Shown: positions 26,386 through 35,125 of the stretch, piece after piece
How the letters are laid out: each line of letters opens with the position of its first letter
How positions within the stretch are numbered: the first letter of the stretch is position 1
NCBI RefSeq assembly: GCF_025961475.1
Contig: NZ_JAOQNS010000011.1
Coordinates: 1 to 64,000 of the forward strand
DNA: 64,000 nt
Direction: 5' to 3'
DNA from: Rhodobium gokarnense
GTDB lineage: Bacteria; Pseudomonadota; Alphaproteobacteria; Rhizobiales; Rhodobiaceae
Translations under genes and position numbers: made by a program
The notes under the pieces: model-generated
Told to the model about the DNA's origin: nothing
The model's input: the letters and a program-made list of their open reading frames with translations, nothing else
Database searches by the model: none

Positions 26386-27870
26386 CTAGTCCATGCGGGC
26401 CGGCAGGTGGTCGTCGACCATGAGGTTGGAGAAGCGGGTGACGTCGGCGTCGAACTGCAGCTTGATGGTACCGGTGGGGCCGTGGCGCTGCTTGCCGATG
26501 ATCAGTTCGGCGGTGCCTGCGACTTCCTCCATTTCAGCCTGCCACTTGAAGAACTCCTCGGTGCCTTCCTTAGGCATCTTGTTCTTCAGATAGTACTCCT
26601 CGCGAAAGACGAACATGACCACGTCGGCGTCCTGCTCGATCGAGCCCGATTCGCGAAGGTCGGCGAGCTGCGGGCGCTTGTCGTCGCGCGCCTCGACCTG
26701 GCGCGAGAGCTGGGAAAGCGCCAGGATCGGCACGTTCAGCTCCTTGGCGAGCGCCTTCAGATTGGTGGTGATTTCGGTGATCTCCTGCACCCGGTTTTCC
26801 GAGGCGCGGCGGCTGGAGCCCTGGAGGAGCTGCAGGTAGTCGATGATGATGAAGTCGAGGCCGCGCTGGCGCTTCAGTCGGCGCGCCCGGGCGGCGAGCT
26901 GGGCAACGTTGAGGCCGCCGGTCTGGTCGATATGCAGCGGCACCGACTGAATCTCGCGGCTGACGGCGGCGAGCTGGGCGAACTGGTCCTCGTCGATCGC
27001 GCCGCGGCGGATCTGGGAGGAGGGGATGCCAGCCTGTTCCGCCAGAATACGGGTGGCGAGCTGTTCCGACGACATTTCCAGCGAGAAGAAGCCGACGACG
27101 CCGCCGTCGACGGTCGTGTAGGTGCCGTCCGCCTGCTCCTCGCCGCGATAGGCTCTGGCGACATTGTAGGCGATGTTGGTGGCGAGCGAGGTCTTGCCCA
27201 TGGCCGGGCGGCCGGCAAGGATGATGAGGTCCGAGGACTGCAGGCCGCCGATCAGCCGGTCGAGGTCGTCGAGGCCGGTGGCAAGGCCGGACAGGTGCCC
27301 GTCGCGCTGATAGGCGGCGGCGGCCATGTCGATGGCGGCCGCAAGCGCATCGGTGAAGGTGCTGAAGCCGCCGTCGAACTTGCCGGTCTCGGCGAGCTCG
27401 AAGAGCCGCCGTTCGGCCTCCTCGATCTGGGCATTCGGCGGCATGTCGACCGGCGCATCGAACGCCGTGTTGACCATCTCCTCGCCGATGCGGATGAGGT
27501 TGCGCCTTGTGGCGAGGTCGGCGATGGAGCGGGCGTAGTCGACGGCGTTGATGACGGTGGTGGCGTCGGCAACGAGGCGCAGGAGATACTGGGTGACCGG
27601 CAGCTCACCGATCCGGTGATCGGCCGGAAAGAAGGTCTTGACGGTGATCGGCGAGGCGACCTTGCCGGCGCGGATCAGTTCGGCGACGCGGGTGTAGATT
27701 TCCCGGTGCGGCTCCAGGAAGAAATGGCGCACCTCCAGGAAGCTGGAGATGCGGTCGAACGTCTCGTTGTTGACGAGGATCGCACCCAGCAACTGGCGTT
27801 CCGCCTCCACATTGTGCGGGGCGACGCGCTGGGTCGGCAGATTGTCGATCGAACGGGCGGTCGAGGCCAT
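26386..27870 (-). CDS. dnaB: Replicative DNA helicase DnaB
   Basis: Hexameric 5'-3' helicase at the fork. N-terminal domain (PHNVEAERQLLGAILVNNETFD), linker, then RecA-like motor with Walker A GRPAMGKTS (about residue 220) and IIDYLQLLQGS. 494 residues, usual length. No intein is present at the Walker A or other common sites. First gene of a leftward operon; the 229-base gap to cfa holds its promoter region, with a near-match to a DnaA box at 27958. Confidence 0.97.
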   Translation of the reverse strand: MASTARSIDNLPTQRVAPHNVEAERQLLGAILVNNETFDRISSFLEVRHFFLEPHREIYTRVAELIRAGKVASPITVKTFFPADHRIGELPVTQYLLRLVADATTVINAVDYARSIADLATRRNLIRIGEEMVNTAFDAPVDMPPNAQIEEAERRLFELAETGKFDGGFSTFTDALAAAIDMAAAAYQRDGHLSGLATGLDDLDRLIGGLQSSDLIILAGRPAMGKTSLATNIAYNVARAYRGEEQADGTYTTVDGGVVGFFSLEMSSEQLATRILAEQAGIPSSQIRRGAIDEDQFAQLAAVSREIQSVPLHIDQTGGLNVAQLAARARRLKRQRGLDFIIIDYLQLLQGSSRRASENRVQEITEITTNLKALAKELNVPILALSQLSRQVEARDDKRPQLADLRESGSIEQDADVVMFVFREEYYLKNKMPKEGTEEFFKWQAEMEEVAGTAELIIGKQRHGPTGTIKLQFDADVTRFSNLMVDDHLPARMD

Positions 27871-27957
27871 GGATGTCCTTCCTTCACACCTCCGTTCGAT
27901 AGCGCGAATTGGCCCCGGAAAGGACTCGTGCGCATGCGCCAGACAGGGTTATCGCCG

Positions 27958-27966
27958 GTATCCACA
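27958..27966. promoter_or_regulatory. Near-consensus DnaA box upstream of dnaB
   Basis: GTATCCACA differs at one base from the TTATCCACA DnaA box. It is a single copy without an AT-rich unwinding element, so it could at most regulate dnaB. Confidence 0.2.
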
Positions 27967-28099
27967 GACGCCAAAGAATCGCAGCGCGAATCCGCATCCG
28001 GGCGGGCCCGATCCTTGACTCGGGATTGTCGGTGACAGGCCGCAGAGTCTATCCGATTCGCGGTGAGATTATGTCGCCGTCGGGGTGGCCGGCAGCGGC

Positions 28100-29380
28100 C
28101 TATTCACCGGCAAGGTTGACCGGCAGGCGCTGGTTCTCGCGGGCCCTCAGCTCGTCGACCCGCTGCTCCATATAGCGCCGGGTCAGCGGCAGCACCGTCT
28201 GGTCCTTCACCAATTGGATCTGGAACACCATCAGGTCCTGGTAGCGGAACGCGCATTCGGAGCCGGCGAGGTAGAATTCCCACATCCGGCAAAACCGCTC
28301 GTCGTAGATCTTGGCGGCCTTGTCCCATTGCTGCATGAAGCGCCGGCGCCATTCCTTCAGGGTCTCGGCGTAGTGCAGGCGCAGGATCTCCACGTCGCTG
28401 ACCTTGAAGCCGGAGCGCTCGATCACCGGAATGACCTCCGACAGCGCCGGGATGTAGCCGCCCGGGAAGATATATTTGCGGATCCAGGCATTGGTGTAGG
28501 ACGGCCCGTCGAAGCGGCCGATGGAATGGAGCACGAAGACGCCGTCATCGGCGAGGAGATCGAAGCACTTGGCGAAATATTCCCGGTAGTGGTTGGTGCC
28601 CACATGTTCGAACATGCCGACCGAGACGATGCGGTCGAACGTTTCCGTCAGCTTGCGGTAGTCCTGCAGGCGGAAGTCGACATGGTCGGCGGCGCCGTGC
28701 TCCTCGGCGCGCCGGCGCGAGACCCGGTGCTGCTCCTCCGACAGGGTGACGCCGGTGACCTCTCCCTGGGCGATCTCGGCGAGATAGAGCCCGAGGCCGC
28801 CCCAGCCGGAGCCGATGTCGAGCACGCTGTTGCCGTGATCGAGGGCGAGCTTGGCCGCCAGCCGCCGCTTCTTGTCGAGCTGGGCCTCTTCCAGGCTGGT
28901 CTCGGGAGAGGAAAAATAGGCACAGGAATACTGCCAGTCCTCGTCGAGGAAGAGCTCATAGAGCCTGCCGTCGAGGTCATAGTGGTGGGCGACGTTCTCG
29001 CGCGCCTTGGTGAAGGTGTTCATCTGGCGCAGCCGCCGCGTGGCGTATTCCAGAGCGCCCTGCAGGCGGGCGAGCGTCGTCGGCCCGGCCTGTTGCATGT
29101 TCGACATGACGAGGGCGAGGAAGTCGTAGAGGGAGCCGACTTCCATCACCAGCGTGCCGTCCATATAGGCCTCGCCGATGCGCAGTTCCGGATTGAAGAC
29201 GAAGGCCTTGTAGGCCGAAGGGTGGGTGAGGCGGATGCGGACAAGCTCGCCGGTGTTGTCCCCGAAGCGGTGGAGGGCGCCCGCCGCGTCGATCACTTCC
29301 AGTCGCCCGAACCGGACGACGTAGTCCAAGGCAGCCTTCACCAACCGGAACATGGGCCCCTCCGGTATCCAACGCATCAT
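28100..29380 (-). CDS. cfa: Cyclopropane-fatty-acyl-phospholipid synthase
   Basis: SAM-dependent methylene transfer to unsaturated acyl chains of membrane phospholipids, typical of stationary phase or acid stress. N-terminal lipid-binding domain to about residue 120, then the methyltransferase domain with SAM motif LDIGSGWGGLGLYLA, followed by GMFEHVG and the C-terminal YQDLMVFQIQL. 426 residues from the ATG at 29380, which has GGGGA eight bases upstream; an ATG eight codons earlier (29404) is possible. It has its own promoter, so it is not simply read from the rplI operon. Confidence 0.93.
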   Translation of the reverse strand: MMRWIPEGPMFRLVKAALDYVVRFGRLEVIDAAGALHRFGDNTGELVRIRLTHPSAYKAFVFNPELRIGEAYMDGTLVMEVGSLYDFLALVMSNMQQAGPTTLARLQGALEYATRRLRQMNTFTKARENVAHHYDLDGRLYELFLDEDWQYSCAYFSSPETSLEEAQLDKKRRLAAKLALDHGNSVLDIGSGWGGLGLYLAEIAQGEVTGVTLSEEQHRVSRRRAEEHGAADHVDFRLQDYRKLTETFDRIVSVGMFEHVGTNHYREYFAKCFDLLADDGVFVLHSIGRFDGPSYTNAWIRKYIFPGGYIPALSEVIPVIERSGFKVSDVEILRLHYAETLKEWRRRFMQQWDKAAKIYDERFCRMWEFYLAGSECAFRYQDLMVFQIQLVKDQTVLPLTRRYMEQRVDELRARENQRLPVNLAGE

Positions 29381-29445
29381 CTTTGAATCCCCGACATCAC
29401 ACACCCCGTCGCCGCTCCCGCAAGCGTCGCCGGGTCCACTGTAGT

Positions 29446-29457
29446 CGTTCTAGAACG
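29446..29457. promoter_or_regulatory. 12-bp palindrome just downstream of the cfa start point
   Basis: CGTTCTAGAACG is perfectly self-complementary and lies about 10-20 bases after the predicted start of cfa transcription. Together with CTGTATACAG it could be a repressor site. It is not a GTTC-N7-GTTC LexA box. Confidence 0.4.
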
Positions 29458-29472
29458 TGTCACCTGGCAAAA

Positions 29473-29502
29473 ATATAGGGCAAACCTGTATACAGCGGCA
29501 AG
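29473..29502 (-). promoter_or_regulatory. Strong cfa promoter with a palindrome in the spacer
   Basis: Minus-strand CTTGCC (29497-29502), 18-base spacer, CTATAT (29473-29478), close to the rhizobial consensus. The spacer holds the palindrome CTGTATACAG (29486-29495). Confidence 0.6.
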
Positions 29503-29626
29503 CCGGCTTCCGACGAAAGGCGGCCCCGAGGCGACGTCGAGGCGATGTCGCCGGGCAGCGGATGCGACGCTATCGGGTCGGGAAAAGGCGGTTTTCGCGG
29601 ACGGTGCACGACCTCGGCGCCGGCAA

Positions 29627-29661
29627 TGAAAAACGCCGCGCCGGAGGGCCGGCGCGGCGTT
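29627..29661 (-). terminator. Terminator of the rpsF-rpsR-rplI operon
   Basis: Perfect 13-bp stem AACGCCGCGCCGG (29632-29644) / CCGGCGCGGCGTT (29649-29661), four-base loop, then TTTTT on the minus strand. It lies 30 bases after the rplI stop; the rest of this 310-base gap is the cfa promoter region. Confidence 0.85.
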
Positions 29662-29690
29662 CGATTCCGGAACGGAAAGGGAAGAAAGGC

Positions 29691-30296
29691 TTAGTCCTCG
29701 CGGGCCTCTTCCTCGTCCGAAGCTGCCGGCTCTTCGGCCTCGGCAGCCTCGTCGGCGCCTTCCTCGTCCTCGTCCTCATCCTCGACGTCGAGCACGAAGC
29801 CCTCGTCGCGCTGGGTCAGGTCCTCGCCGCGGGCCTGGCGTTCGGCCTCGTCGGTGGAGCGGGCGACGTTCATGGTCACCGTGACCTCGACTTCCGGGTG
29901 CAGCGCGACAACCACTTCATGCATGCCGATGGTCTTGATCGGCTGGTTGAGGTCGACCTGGCTGCGCCCGATCGTAAAGCCGCCGGCATCGAGCACTTCG
30001 GCGACGTCGCGGGTCGACACCGAGCCGTAGAGCTGGCCGGTCTCGCCGGCCTGGCGAATGGCGACGAAGGTGAGGCCGTTGAGCTTTGCAGCGACCGCCT
30101 CGGCTTCCTGCTTGCGCTCAAGGTTGCGCGCCTCAAGCTGGGCGCGCTGCGCCTCGAAGCGCTTCTGGTTCGCCTCGGTGGCGCGCAGGGCCTTGCCCTG
30201 GGGCAGCAGGAAATTGCGGGCATAGCCCGGGCGGACCTTCACCGTGTCGCCCATCTGGCCGAGCTTGGCGATGCGTTCCAACAGGATGACTTGCAT
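29691..30296 (-). CDS. rplI: 50S ribosomal protein L9
   Basis: 201 residues: N-terminal domain [19 protein letters not shown] with [17 protein letters not shown], long helix, C-terminal rRNA-binding domain, and an acidic tail of about 50 residues (Glu/Asp/Ala) of the kind seen in Hyphomicrobiales. ATG with AAGGAG upstream. Third gene of the rpsF operon, 116 bases after rpsR. Confidence 0.97.
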   Translation of the reverse strand: MQVILLERIAKLGQMGDTVKVRPGYARNFLLPQGKALRATEANQKRFEAQRAQLEARNLERKQEAEAVAAKLNGLTFVAIRQAGETGQLYGSVSTRDVAEVLDAGGFTIGRSQVDLNQPIKTIGMHEVVVALHPEVEVTVTMNVARSTDEAERQARGEDLTQRDEGFVLDVEDEDEDEEGADEAAEAEEPAASDEEEARED

Positions 30297-30412
30297 TGGG
30301 TTTCTCCTTGCCATCTGTCCCGCGCGGGAAACCGTTTCCCGTCGCGGTTAGAGGCGGGCGCCACCGGGCGCGCCGCCCCAAAGGGAGGTCGGACGATGAC
30401 CGTCCGTCCTCT

Positions 30413-30661
30413 TTACTTGATCACGTAGGGCAGAAGCCCGAGGAAGCGGGCCCGCTTGATCGCCTTGGACAGCTCGCGCTGCTTGCGCGCGGAGACCGCG
30501 GTGATGCGGCTCGGCACGATCTTGCCGCGCTCAGAGACGTAGCGCTGCAGGAGCTTGATGTCCTTGTAGTCGATCTTCGGCGCATTGGCGCCGGAGAACG
30601 GGCAGGTCTTGCGGCGACGGAAGAACGGACGCCGGGTCGGAAGTTGTGCGATGTCAACCAT
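30413..30661 (-). CDS. rpsR: 30S ribosomal protein S18
   Basis: 82 residues, whole-length match: [15 protein letters not shown], then [19 protein letters not shown] and a basic C-terminal half. Pairs with S6 on the small-subunit platform. 12 bases after rpsF. Confidence 0.97.
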   Translation of the reverse strand: MVDIAQLPTRRPFFRRRKTCPFSGANAPKIDYKDIKLLQRYVSERGKIVPSRITAVSARKQRELSKAIKRARFLGLLPYVIK

Positions 30662-30673
30662 GGTCTGTTCTCC

Positions 30674-31138
30674 TTACTGCTCGCCGCCGCGCGGGCCGCG
30701 ATCATCGTCACGGCGCGGTCCGCGATCGTCGTCGCGGCGCGGCCGGTCGCCACGATCGCCTCGGTCCGGACGGTCGCCGCGCTCGGGACGGTCCCGGCGC
30801 CGGCGGTCGTCGCGGTCACGCTTCTGCATCATCGCCGAGGGGCCTTCCTCGAACTCTTCAACGCGCACGGTGAGATAGCGCAGGACGTCCTCGTTGAGGC
30901 GCATCTGGCGCTCCATCTCGGCGATGGCAGCGTGCGGCGCCTCGATGTTCATCATCGCGTAGTGCGCCTTGCGGTTCTTGTTGATGCGGTAGGCGAGATT
31001 GCGGATGCCCCAGTTCTCGACCTTCTTGATGCTGCCGCCATTCTCCTCGATCAGCGTCTTGTACTGGTCGACGAGCTGTTCGGCCTGCTGCCCGGAGATG
31101 TCCTGCCGGGCGAGGAACACATGTTCGTAAAGTGGCAT
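30674..31138 (-). CDS. rpsF: 30S ribosomal protein S6
   Basis: 154 residues: S6 ferredoxin-like domain ([39 protein letters not shown]) to about residue 105, then a charged Arg/Asp/Gly-rich extension ([18 protein letters not shown]) of the type found in alphaproteobacteria. ATG at 31138 fits the family start; the frame is open upstream but this is leader. First gene of the operon. Confidence 0.96.
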   Translation of the reverse strand: MPLYEHVFLARQDISGQQAEQLVDQYKTLIEENGGSIKKVENWGIRNLAYRINKNRKAHYAMMNIEAPHAAIAEMERQMRLNEDVLRYLTVRVEEFEEGPSAMMQKRDRDDRRRRDRPERGDRPDRGDRGDRPRRDDDRGPRRDDDRGPRGGEQ

Positions 31139-31318
31139 GAAGCCGCCTTTCCTTTGCTGCGCAGCCCGGCGCCAAGCCCCTTCGAAGCCTCCAGGAAAGG
31201 CTCGATGGTCACCTTCGAGAGCGGGAACACGGGAAGCCGGATCGCTTGATCGATCCTGCCGGCATGACACCGGACCTTCCGTTCAGCCCCCGGCCGAGCG
31301 GCTGTTTGAAGCGTGAGC

Positions 31319-31347
31319 GATATACCCCAATGTTGAGGAAAAGCAAG
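31319..31347 (-). promoter_or_regulatory. rpsF operon promoter with a long leader
   Basis: Minus-strand CTTGCT (31342-31347), 17-base spacer, TATATC (31319-31324). The predicted start near 31312 leaves about 175 untranslated bases before rpsF. The leader contains a hairpin GGATCG/CGATCC (about 31241-31258), as might serve r-protein autoregulation. The remainder of the 336-base gap toward fabD has CTTGAC at 31415 without a good -10 partner. Confidence 0.55.
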
Positions 31348-31474
31348 GCGAAACTGTCGCGGATCGTCGTTTTCGCCGCCGCCGGCCTTGACAGCGCCGG
31401 ATTGGGCCGTCACTTGACCTGCCAGAATTAACGACAAACAACGACACCGATAAACGGGCAGTCTCAGGAACCCC

Positions 31475-32416
31475 ATGGCAGTTGCATTCACATTTCCCGG
31501 CCAGGGCAGCCAGGCCGTCGGCATGGGCAAGGCGCTGGCCGAGGCCTTTCCCGAAGCACGCGCGGTCTTTGAGGAAATCGACGAGGCGCTCGGCGAAAAC
31601 CTCACCGACATCATGTGGAACGGTCCGGACGACCGGCTGACCCTGACGGCGAACGCCCAGCCGGCGCTGATGGCCGTCAGCCTCGCCGCGATGCGCGCGC
31701 TCGAAGCCCGCGGCGTCACCGTCGCCGGCAACGCGTCTTATGTTGCCGGCCATTCGCTCGGCGAATATTCCGCGCTCGCCGCCGCCGGCAGCCTCGGCAT
31801 CGCCGACACCGCCCGCCTGCTGCGTATCCGCGGCCGGGCCATGCAGGACGCGGTGCCGGTCGGCGAGGGCGCCATGGCGGCCGTCCTCGGCCTCGACCTT
31901 GAGGTTCTGAAAGAGGTCGCCGAGCAGGCCTGCCAGGGCGAGGTCTGTTCCGTCGCCAACGACAATGCGCCGGGCCAGGTGGTTATCTCGGGCCGCAAGG
32001 CCGCGGTGGAGCGGGCCGCCGACATCGCCAAGGGCAAGGGCGCCAAGCGCGCCATGCTGCTGCCGGTGAGCGCGCCGTTCCATTGCCCGCTGATGGCCCC
32101 GGCCGCCGACGTGATGGCCGAGGCGCTCGCCGGCGTGGAGATCGCCGCGCCTGCCGTGCCGCTCGTCGCCAATGTCGTTGCCGGTCCGATCAGCGACCCG
32201 GCGGAGATCCGCACCCGGCTCGTCGACCAGGTCACCGGCTCGGTGCGCTGGCGCGAGTCGATCGGCTGGCTCGCCGACAACAGCGTCACCACCCTGGTCG
32301 AGATCGGCTCCGGCAAGGTCCTGACCGGCCTTGCCAAGCGCATCGCCAAGGGCGTCGAGGCGATCGCCGTCAACACGCCGGAAGACCTGGAAGCGCTCGC
32401 CGAAAAGCTGGCCTGA
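31475..32416 (+). CDS. fabD: Malonyl-CoA:ACP transacylase
   Basis: Loads malonate on ACP for fatty-acid synthesis. FTFPGQGSQAVGMG opens the protein; nucleophile Ser94 in GHSLGEYSA, Arg in RGRAMQ and His in SAPFHCPLM. 313 residues, normal. First gene of the fabD-fabG-acpP-fabF cluster; divergent from rpsF. Confidence 0.97.
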   Translation: MAVAFTFPGQGSQAVGMGKALAEAFPEARAVFEEIDEALGENLTDIMWNGPDDRLTLTANAQPALMAVSLAAMRALEARGVTVAGNASYVAGHSLGEYSALAAAGSLGIADTARLLRIRGRAMQDAVPVGEGAMAAVLGLDLEVLKEVAEQACQGEVCSVANDNAPGQVVISGRKAAVERAADIAKGKGAKRAMLLPVSAPFHCPLMAPAADVMAEALAGVEIAAPAVPLVANVVAGPISDPAEIRTRLVDQVTGSVRWRESIGWLADNSVTTLVEIGSGKVLTGLAKRIAKGVEAIAVNTPEDLEALAEKLA

Positions 32417-32445
32417 CGCAACTATACTATAAAGAGGACGATCCG

Positions 32446-33183
32446 ATGTTCGATCTGACGGGCAAATATGCATTGGTCACCGGCGCCACCGGTGGCATCG
32501 GCGGCGCCACCGCGCGCGCCCTCCATGCCCAGGGCGCGACCGTGGCGATCTCCGGCACCCGCGCCGAGCGGCTCGAGGGGCTCGCCCACGAGCTCGGCGA
32601 GCGGGTGCATGTGGTCGCCTGCGACCTTTCCGACCGCGCCGCGGTCGATGCCCTCGTTCCCAAGGCCGAGGACCTGATGGGCCGGCTCGACATCCTCGTC
32701 AACAATGCCGGCATCACCCGCGACAACCTTTTCATGCGGATGAAGGACGACGAGTGGGACCAGGTTCTGGAGGTCAACCTGACCGCCAGCTTCCGGCTCA
32801 CCCGGGCCGCCATCAAGGGTATGATGAAGCGCCGCTACGGCCGCATCGTCGGCATCACCTCCGTCGTCGGCGTCACCGGCAATGCCGGCCAGGGCAACTA
32901 CGCCGCGACCAAGGCGGGCCTCATCGGCATGTCGAAATCGCTCGCCCAGGAGGTCGCCAGCCGCGGCATTACCGTCAACACGATCGCCCCTGGCTTCATC
33001 GAAACGCCGATGACCGATGCGCTGAATGAAAAGCAGCGCGAAGCGATTCTGGGAGGCGTTCCCGCCGGCCGTCTCGGCAGCGGTGCCGACATCGCCTCCG
33101 CGGTGGTCTATCTGGCCAGCGACGAAGCCTCTTACGTGACCGGCCAGACACTTCATGTGAATGGCGGTATGGCCATGATTTAA
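32446..33183 (+). CDS. fabG: 3-oxoacyl-ACP reductase
   Basis: NADPH-dependent SDR, 245 residues. TGATGGIG cofactor motif, NNAGITRDNLFMRMKDDEW (typical FabG), catalytic Tyr152 and Lys156 in NYAATKAG, ending HVNGGMAMI. 29 bases after fabD with AAAGAGGA as ribosome-binding site. Confidence 0.97.
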   Translation: MFDLTGKYALVTGATGGIGGATARALHAQGATVAISGTRAERLEGLAHELGERVHVVACDLSDRAAVDALVPKAEDLMGRLDILVNNAGITRDNLFMRMKDDEWDQVLEVNLTASFRLTRAAIKGMMKRRYGRIVGITSVVGVTGNAGQGNYAATKAGLIGMSKSLAQEVASRGITVNTIAPGFIETPMTDALNEKQREAILGGVPAGRLGSGADIASAVVYLASDEASYVTGQTLHVNGGMAMI

Positions 33184-33199
33184 AAGGAAAAACGCCTGC

Positions 33200-33244
33200 G
33201 ACGCAAAGCCACTTCCGGAATGCTCCGGGTGGTCTTTCGGCGTC
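33200..33244 (+). terminator. Stem-loop between fabG and acpP
   Basis: GACGC...CCAC-TTCCGGA / TCCGG-GTGG...GCGTC forms an interrupted long hairpin around the loop ATGC. There is no T-run, so it may be an attenuator or mRNA-processing site rather than a full terminator; it lies in the 266-base gap where acpP probably has its own promoter. Confidence 0.35.
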
Positions 33245-33449
33245 TGGTCAAGCATAGGAAAGTGTGTTACCAACCGCCACGTCAAATGACGGCGTTTTGG
33301 TCAGTGAGCGCCGAAAAGCAGCCGATCTGAAGGTCGAAAGCTTCCGGCTCCGATCAACGGATGATCCTCCAGGGAAACCAGGATCGTATTGCGCGCACGG
33401 GATTATCCCGTCGACCCAGGAACCGTGAAAGAGACTAGGGACTATTGAA

Positions 33450-33686
33450 ATGAGCGAAATCGCTGAGCGGGTGAAGAAGATTGTCGTCGAGCACCTTGGT
33501 GTCGATGCCGAGAAGGTCACTGAGAATGCAAGCTTCATCGACGATCTCGGGGCCGACAGCCTGGATACGGTCGAGCTCGTGATGGCCTTCGAAGAGGAAT
33601 TCGGCGTCGAAATTCCGGACGATGCCGCCGAGACCATCCTGACCGTCGGCGATGCCGTCAGCTTCCTGGAGAAGAACACCGCCTAA
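33450..33686 (+). CDS. acpP: Acyl carrier protein
   Basis: 78 residues, acidic four-helix protein carrying acyl chains on 4'-phosphopantetheine attached to Ser37 in [18 protein letters not shown]. Separated from fabG by 266 bases and from fabF by 55. Confidence 0.98.
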   Translation: MSEIAERVKKIVVEHLGVDAEKVTENASFIDDLGADSLDTVELVMAFEEEFGVEIPDDAAETILTVGDAVSFLEKNTA

Positions 33687-33741
33687 ATACGCGGTTTTTC
33701 TCTCTCGGAATGGTTGTTGAAACAAGCTGTCGGTAGTTCGT

Positions 33742-35004
33742 ATGAGGCGAGTCGTCGTCACCGGAATCGGAATGGTCACGCCGCTTGGCTGTGGCGTGGA
33801 TGTCACCTGGGACCGCATTTTGGCCGGCAAGAGCGGCGCCGTGCGGGTCGAGCATTTCGAGGTGTCGGATCTGCCTTGCCAGGTGGCCTGTCTCGTGCCC
33901 CGTGGCGACGGATCCGACGGTACGTTCAACCCGGACGACTGGATGGAGCCGAAGGAACAGCGCAAGGTCGATGATTTCATCGTCTATGCGATGGCGGCGG
34001 CGGATCAGGCAATCGCGGACTCCGGCTGGTCGCCGAAGGCCTATGAGGACCAGATCCGCACCGGCGTCCTGATCGGCTCCGGCATCGGCGGCCTCAAGGG
34101 CATCGAGGACGGCGCCTTCACGGTTCGCGATCGCGGCCCGCGTCGGCTGTCGCCGTTCTTCATTCCCGGCCGGCTGATCAACCTAGCCTCGGGCTACGTC
34201 TCCATCCGCCATCAGTTGAAGGGCCCGAACCACGCCGTGGTGACGGCCTGCTCGACGGGCGCGCACGCCATCGGCGATGCGTCCCGGCTGATCGGCCTCG
34301 GCGATGCCGAGGTGATGGTGGCGGGCGGCACGGAATCCCCGGTCTGCCGGCTTGCGATGGCGGGCTTTTCGTCCTGCCGGGCGCTGACCACCGGCTTCAA
34401 CGACCGGCCGCTGGAGGCCTCCCGGCCCTATGACCGGGACCGCGACGGTTTCGTCATGGGCGAGGGCGCCGGCGTCGTCGTGCTTGAGGAATACGAGCAC
34501 GCCAAGGCACGCGGCGCCAAGATCTACGGCGAGATCATCGGCTACGGCATGTCGGGCGACGCCTACCACATCACGGCGCCGGCCGAGGACGGCGACGGCG
34601 CCTATCGCTGCATGAAGGCGGCGATCGAGCGCGCCGGCGTGACGCCGCACGACATCGACTACGTCAACGCCCACGGCACCTCCACGCCGCTCGGTGACGA
34701 GATCGAGCTCGGCGCAATCCACCGCCTGGTCGGCGACGCCGCGGACGGCATCACCATGACGTCGACGAAGTCGGCGACCGGCCACCTGCTCGGCGCCGCC
34801 GGCGCGGTCGAGGCGATCTTCTCGCTGCTGGCCATGCGCGACAGCGTCGTGCCGCCGACCATCAACCTGGAGAACCCGTCGGTCGAGACCAAGATCGATC
34901 TCGTTCCCAAGGTCAAGAAGTCGATGAATGTCGACGTCGCCCTGTCAAATTCCTTCGGTTTCGGCGGCACCAACGCCTCGCTGATCTTCAGGAAGGTCGC
35001 GTGA
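33742..35004 (+). CDS. fabF: 3-oxoacyl-ACP synthase II
   Basis: Elongating condensing enzyme. Opens RRVVVTGIGMVTPLGCG; catalytic Cys170 in VTACSTGAHA, His in NAHGTSTPLGD and in KSATGHLLGAAG. 420 residues, normal for FabF. Follows acpP, preceding mltG. Confidence 0.97.
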   Translation: MRRVVVTGIGMVTPLGCGVDVTWDRILAGKSGAVRVEHFEVSDLPCQVACLVPRGDGSDGTFNPDDWMEPKEQRKVDDFIVYAMAAADQAIADSGWSPKAYEDQIRTGVLIGSGIGGLKGIEDGAFTVRDRGPRRLSPFFIPGRLINLASGYVSIRHQLKGPNHAVVTACSTGAHAIGDASRLIGLGDAEVMVAGGTESPVCRLAMAGFSSCRALTTGFNDRPLEASRPYDRDRDGFVMGEGAGVVVLEEYEHAKARGAKIYGEIIGYGMSGDAYHITAPAEDGDGAYRCMKAAIERAGVTPHDIDYVNAHGTSTPLGDEIELGAIHRLVGDAADGITMTSTKSATGHLLGAAGAVEAIFSLLAMRDSVVPPTINLENPSVETKIDLVPKVKKSMNVDVALSNSFGFGGTNASLIFRKVA

Positions 35005-35125
35005 GGGGCGGCGGCGCGACCCGGCATTCGCCCTTTTGCCATATTCGTTCCGGAGTCTTTTTCGCGTGACCGGCTGAACGCCGCGCGGCCGGACAAGGCC
35101 GGCGCCAAGGAGGATCCTGCAGGCC

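Noticed and set aside
27949-27966. A replication origin near dnaB
   Set aside because: There is only one imperfect DnaA box, no cluster of boxes and no AT-rich unwinding region; the nearby genes are not the usual origin neighbours.
29446-29457. A LexA box before cfa
   Set aside because: GTTCTAGAAC is an inverted arrangement without spacing; the alphaproteobacterial site is a direct repeat GTTC-N7-GTTC.
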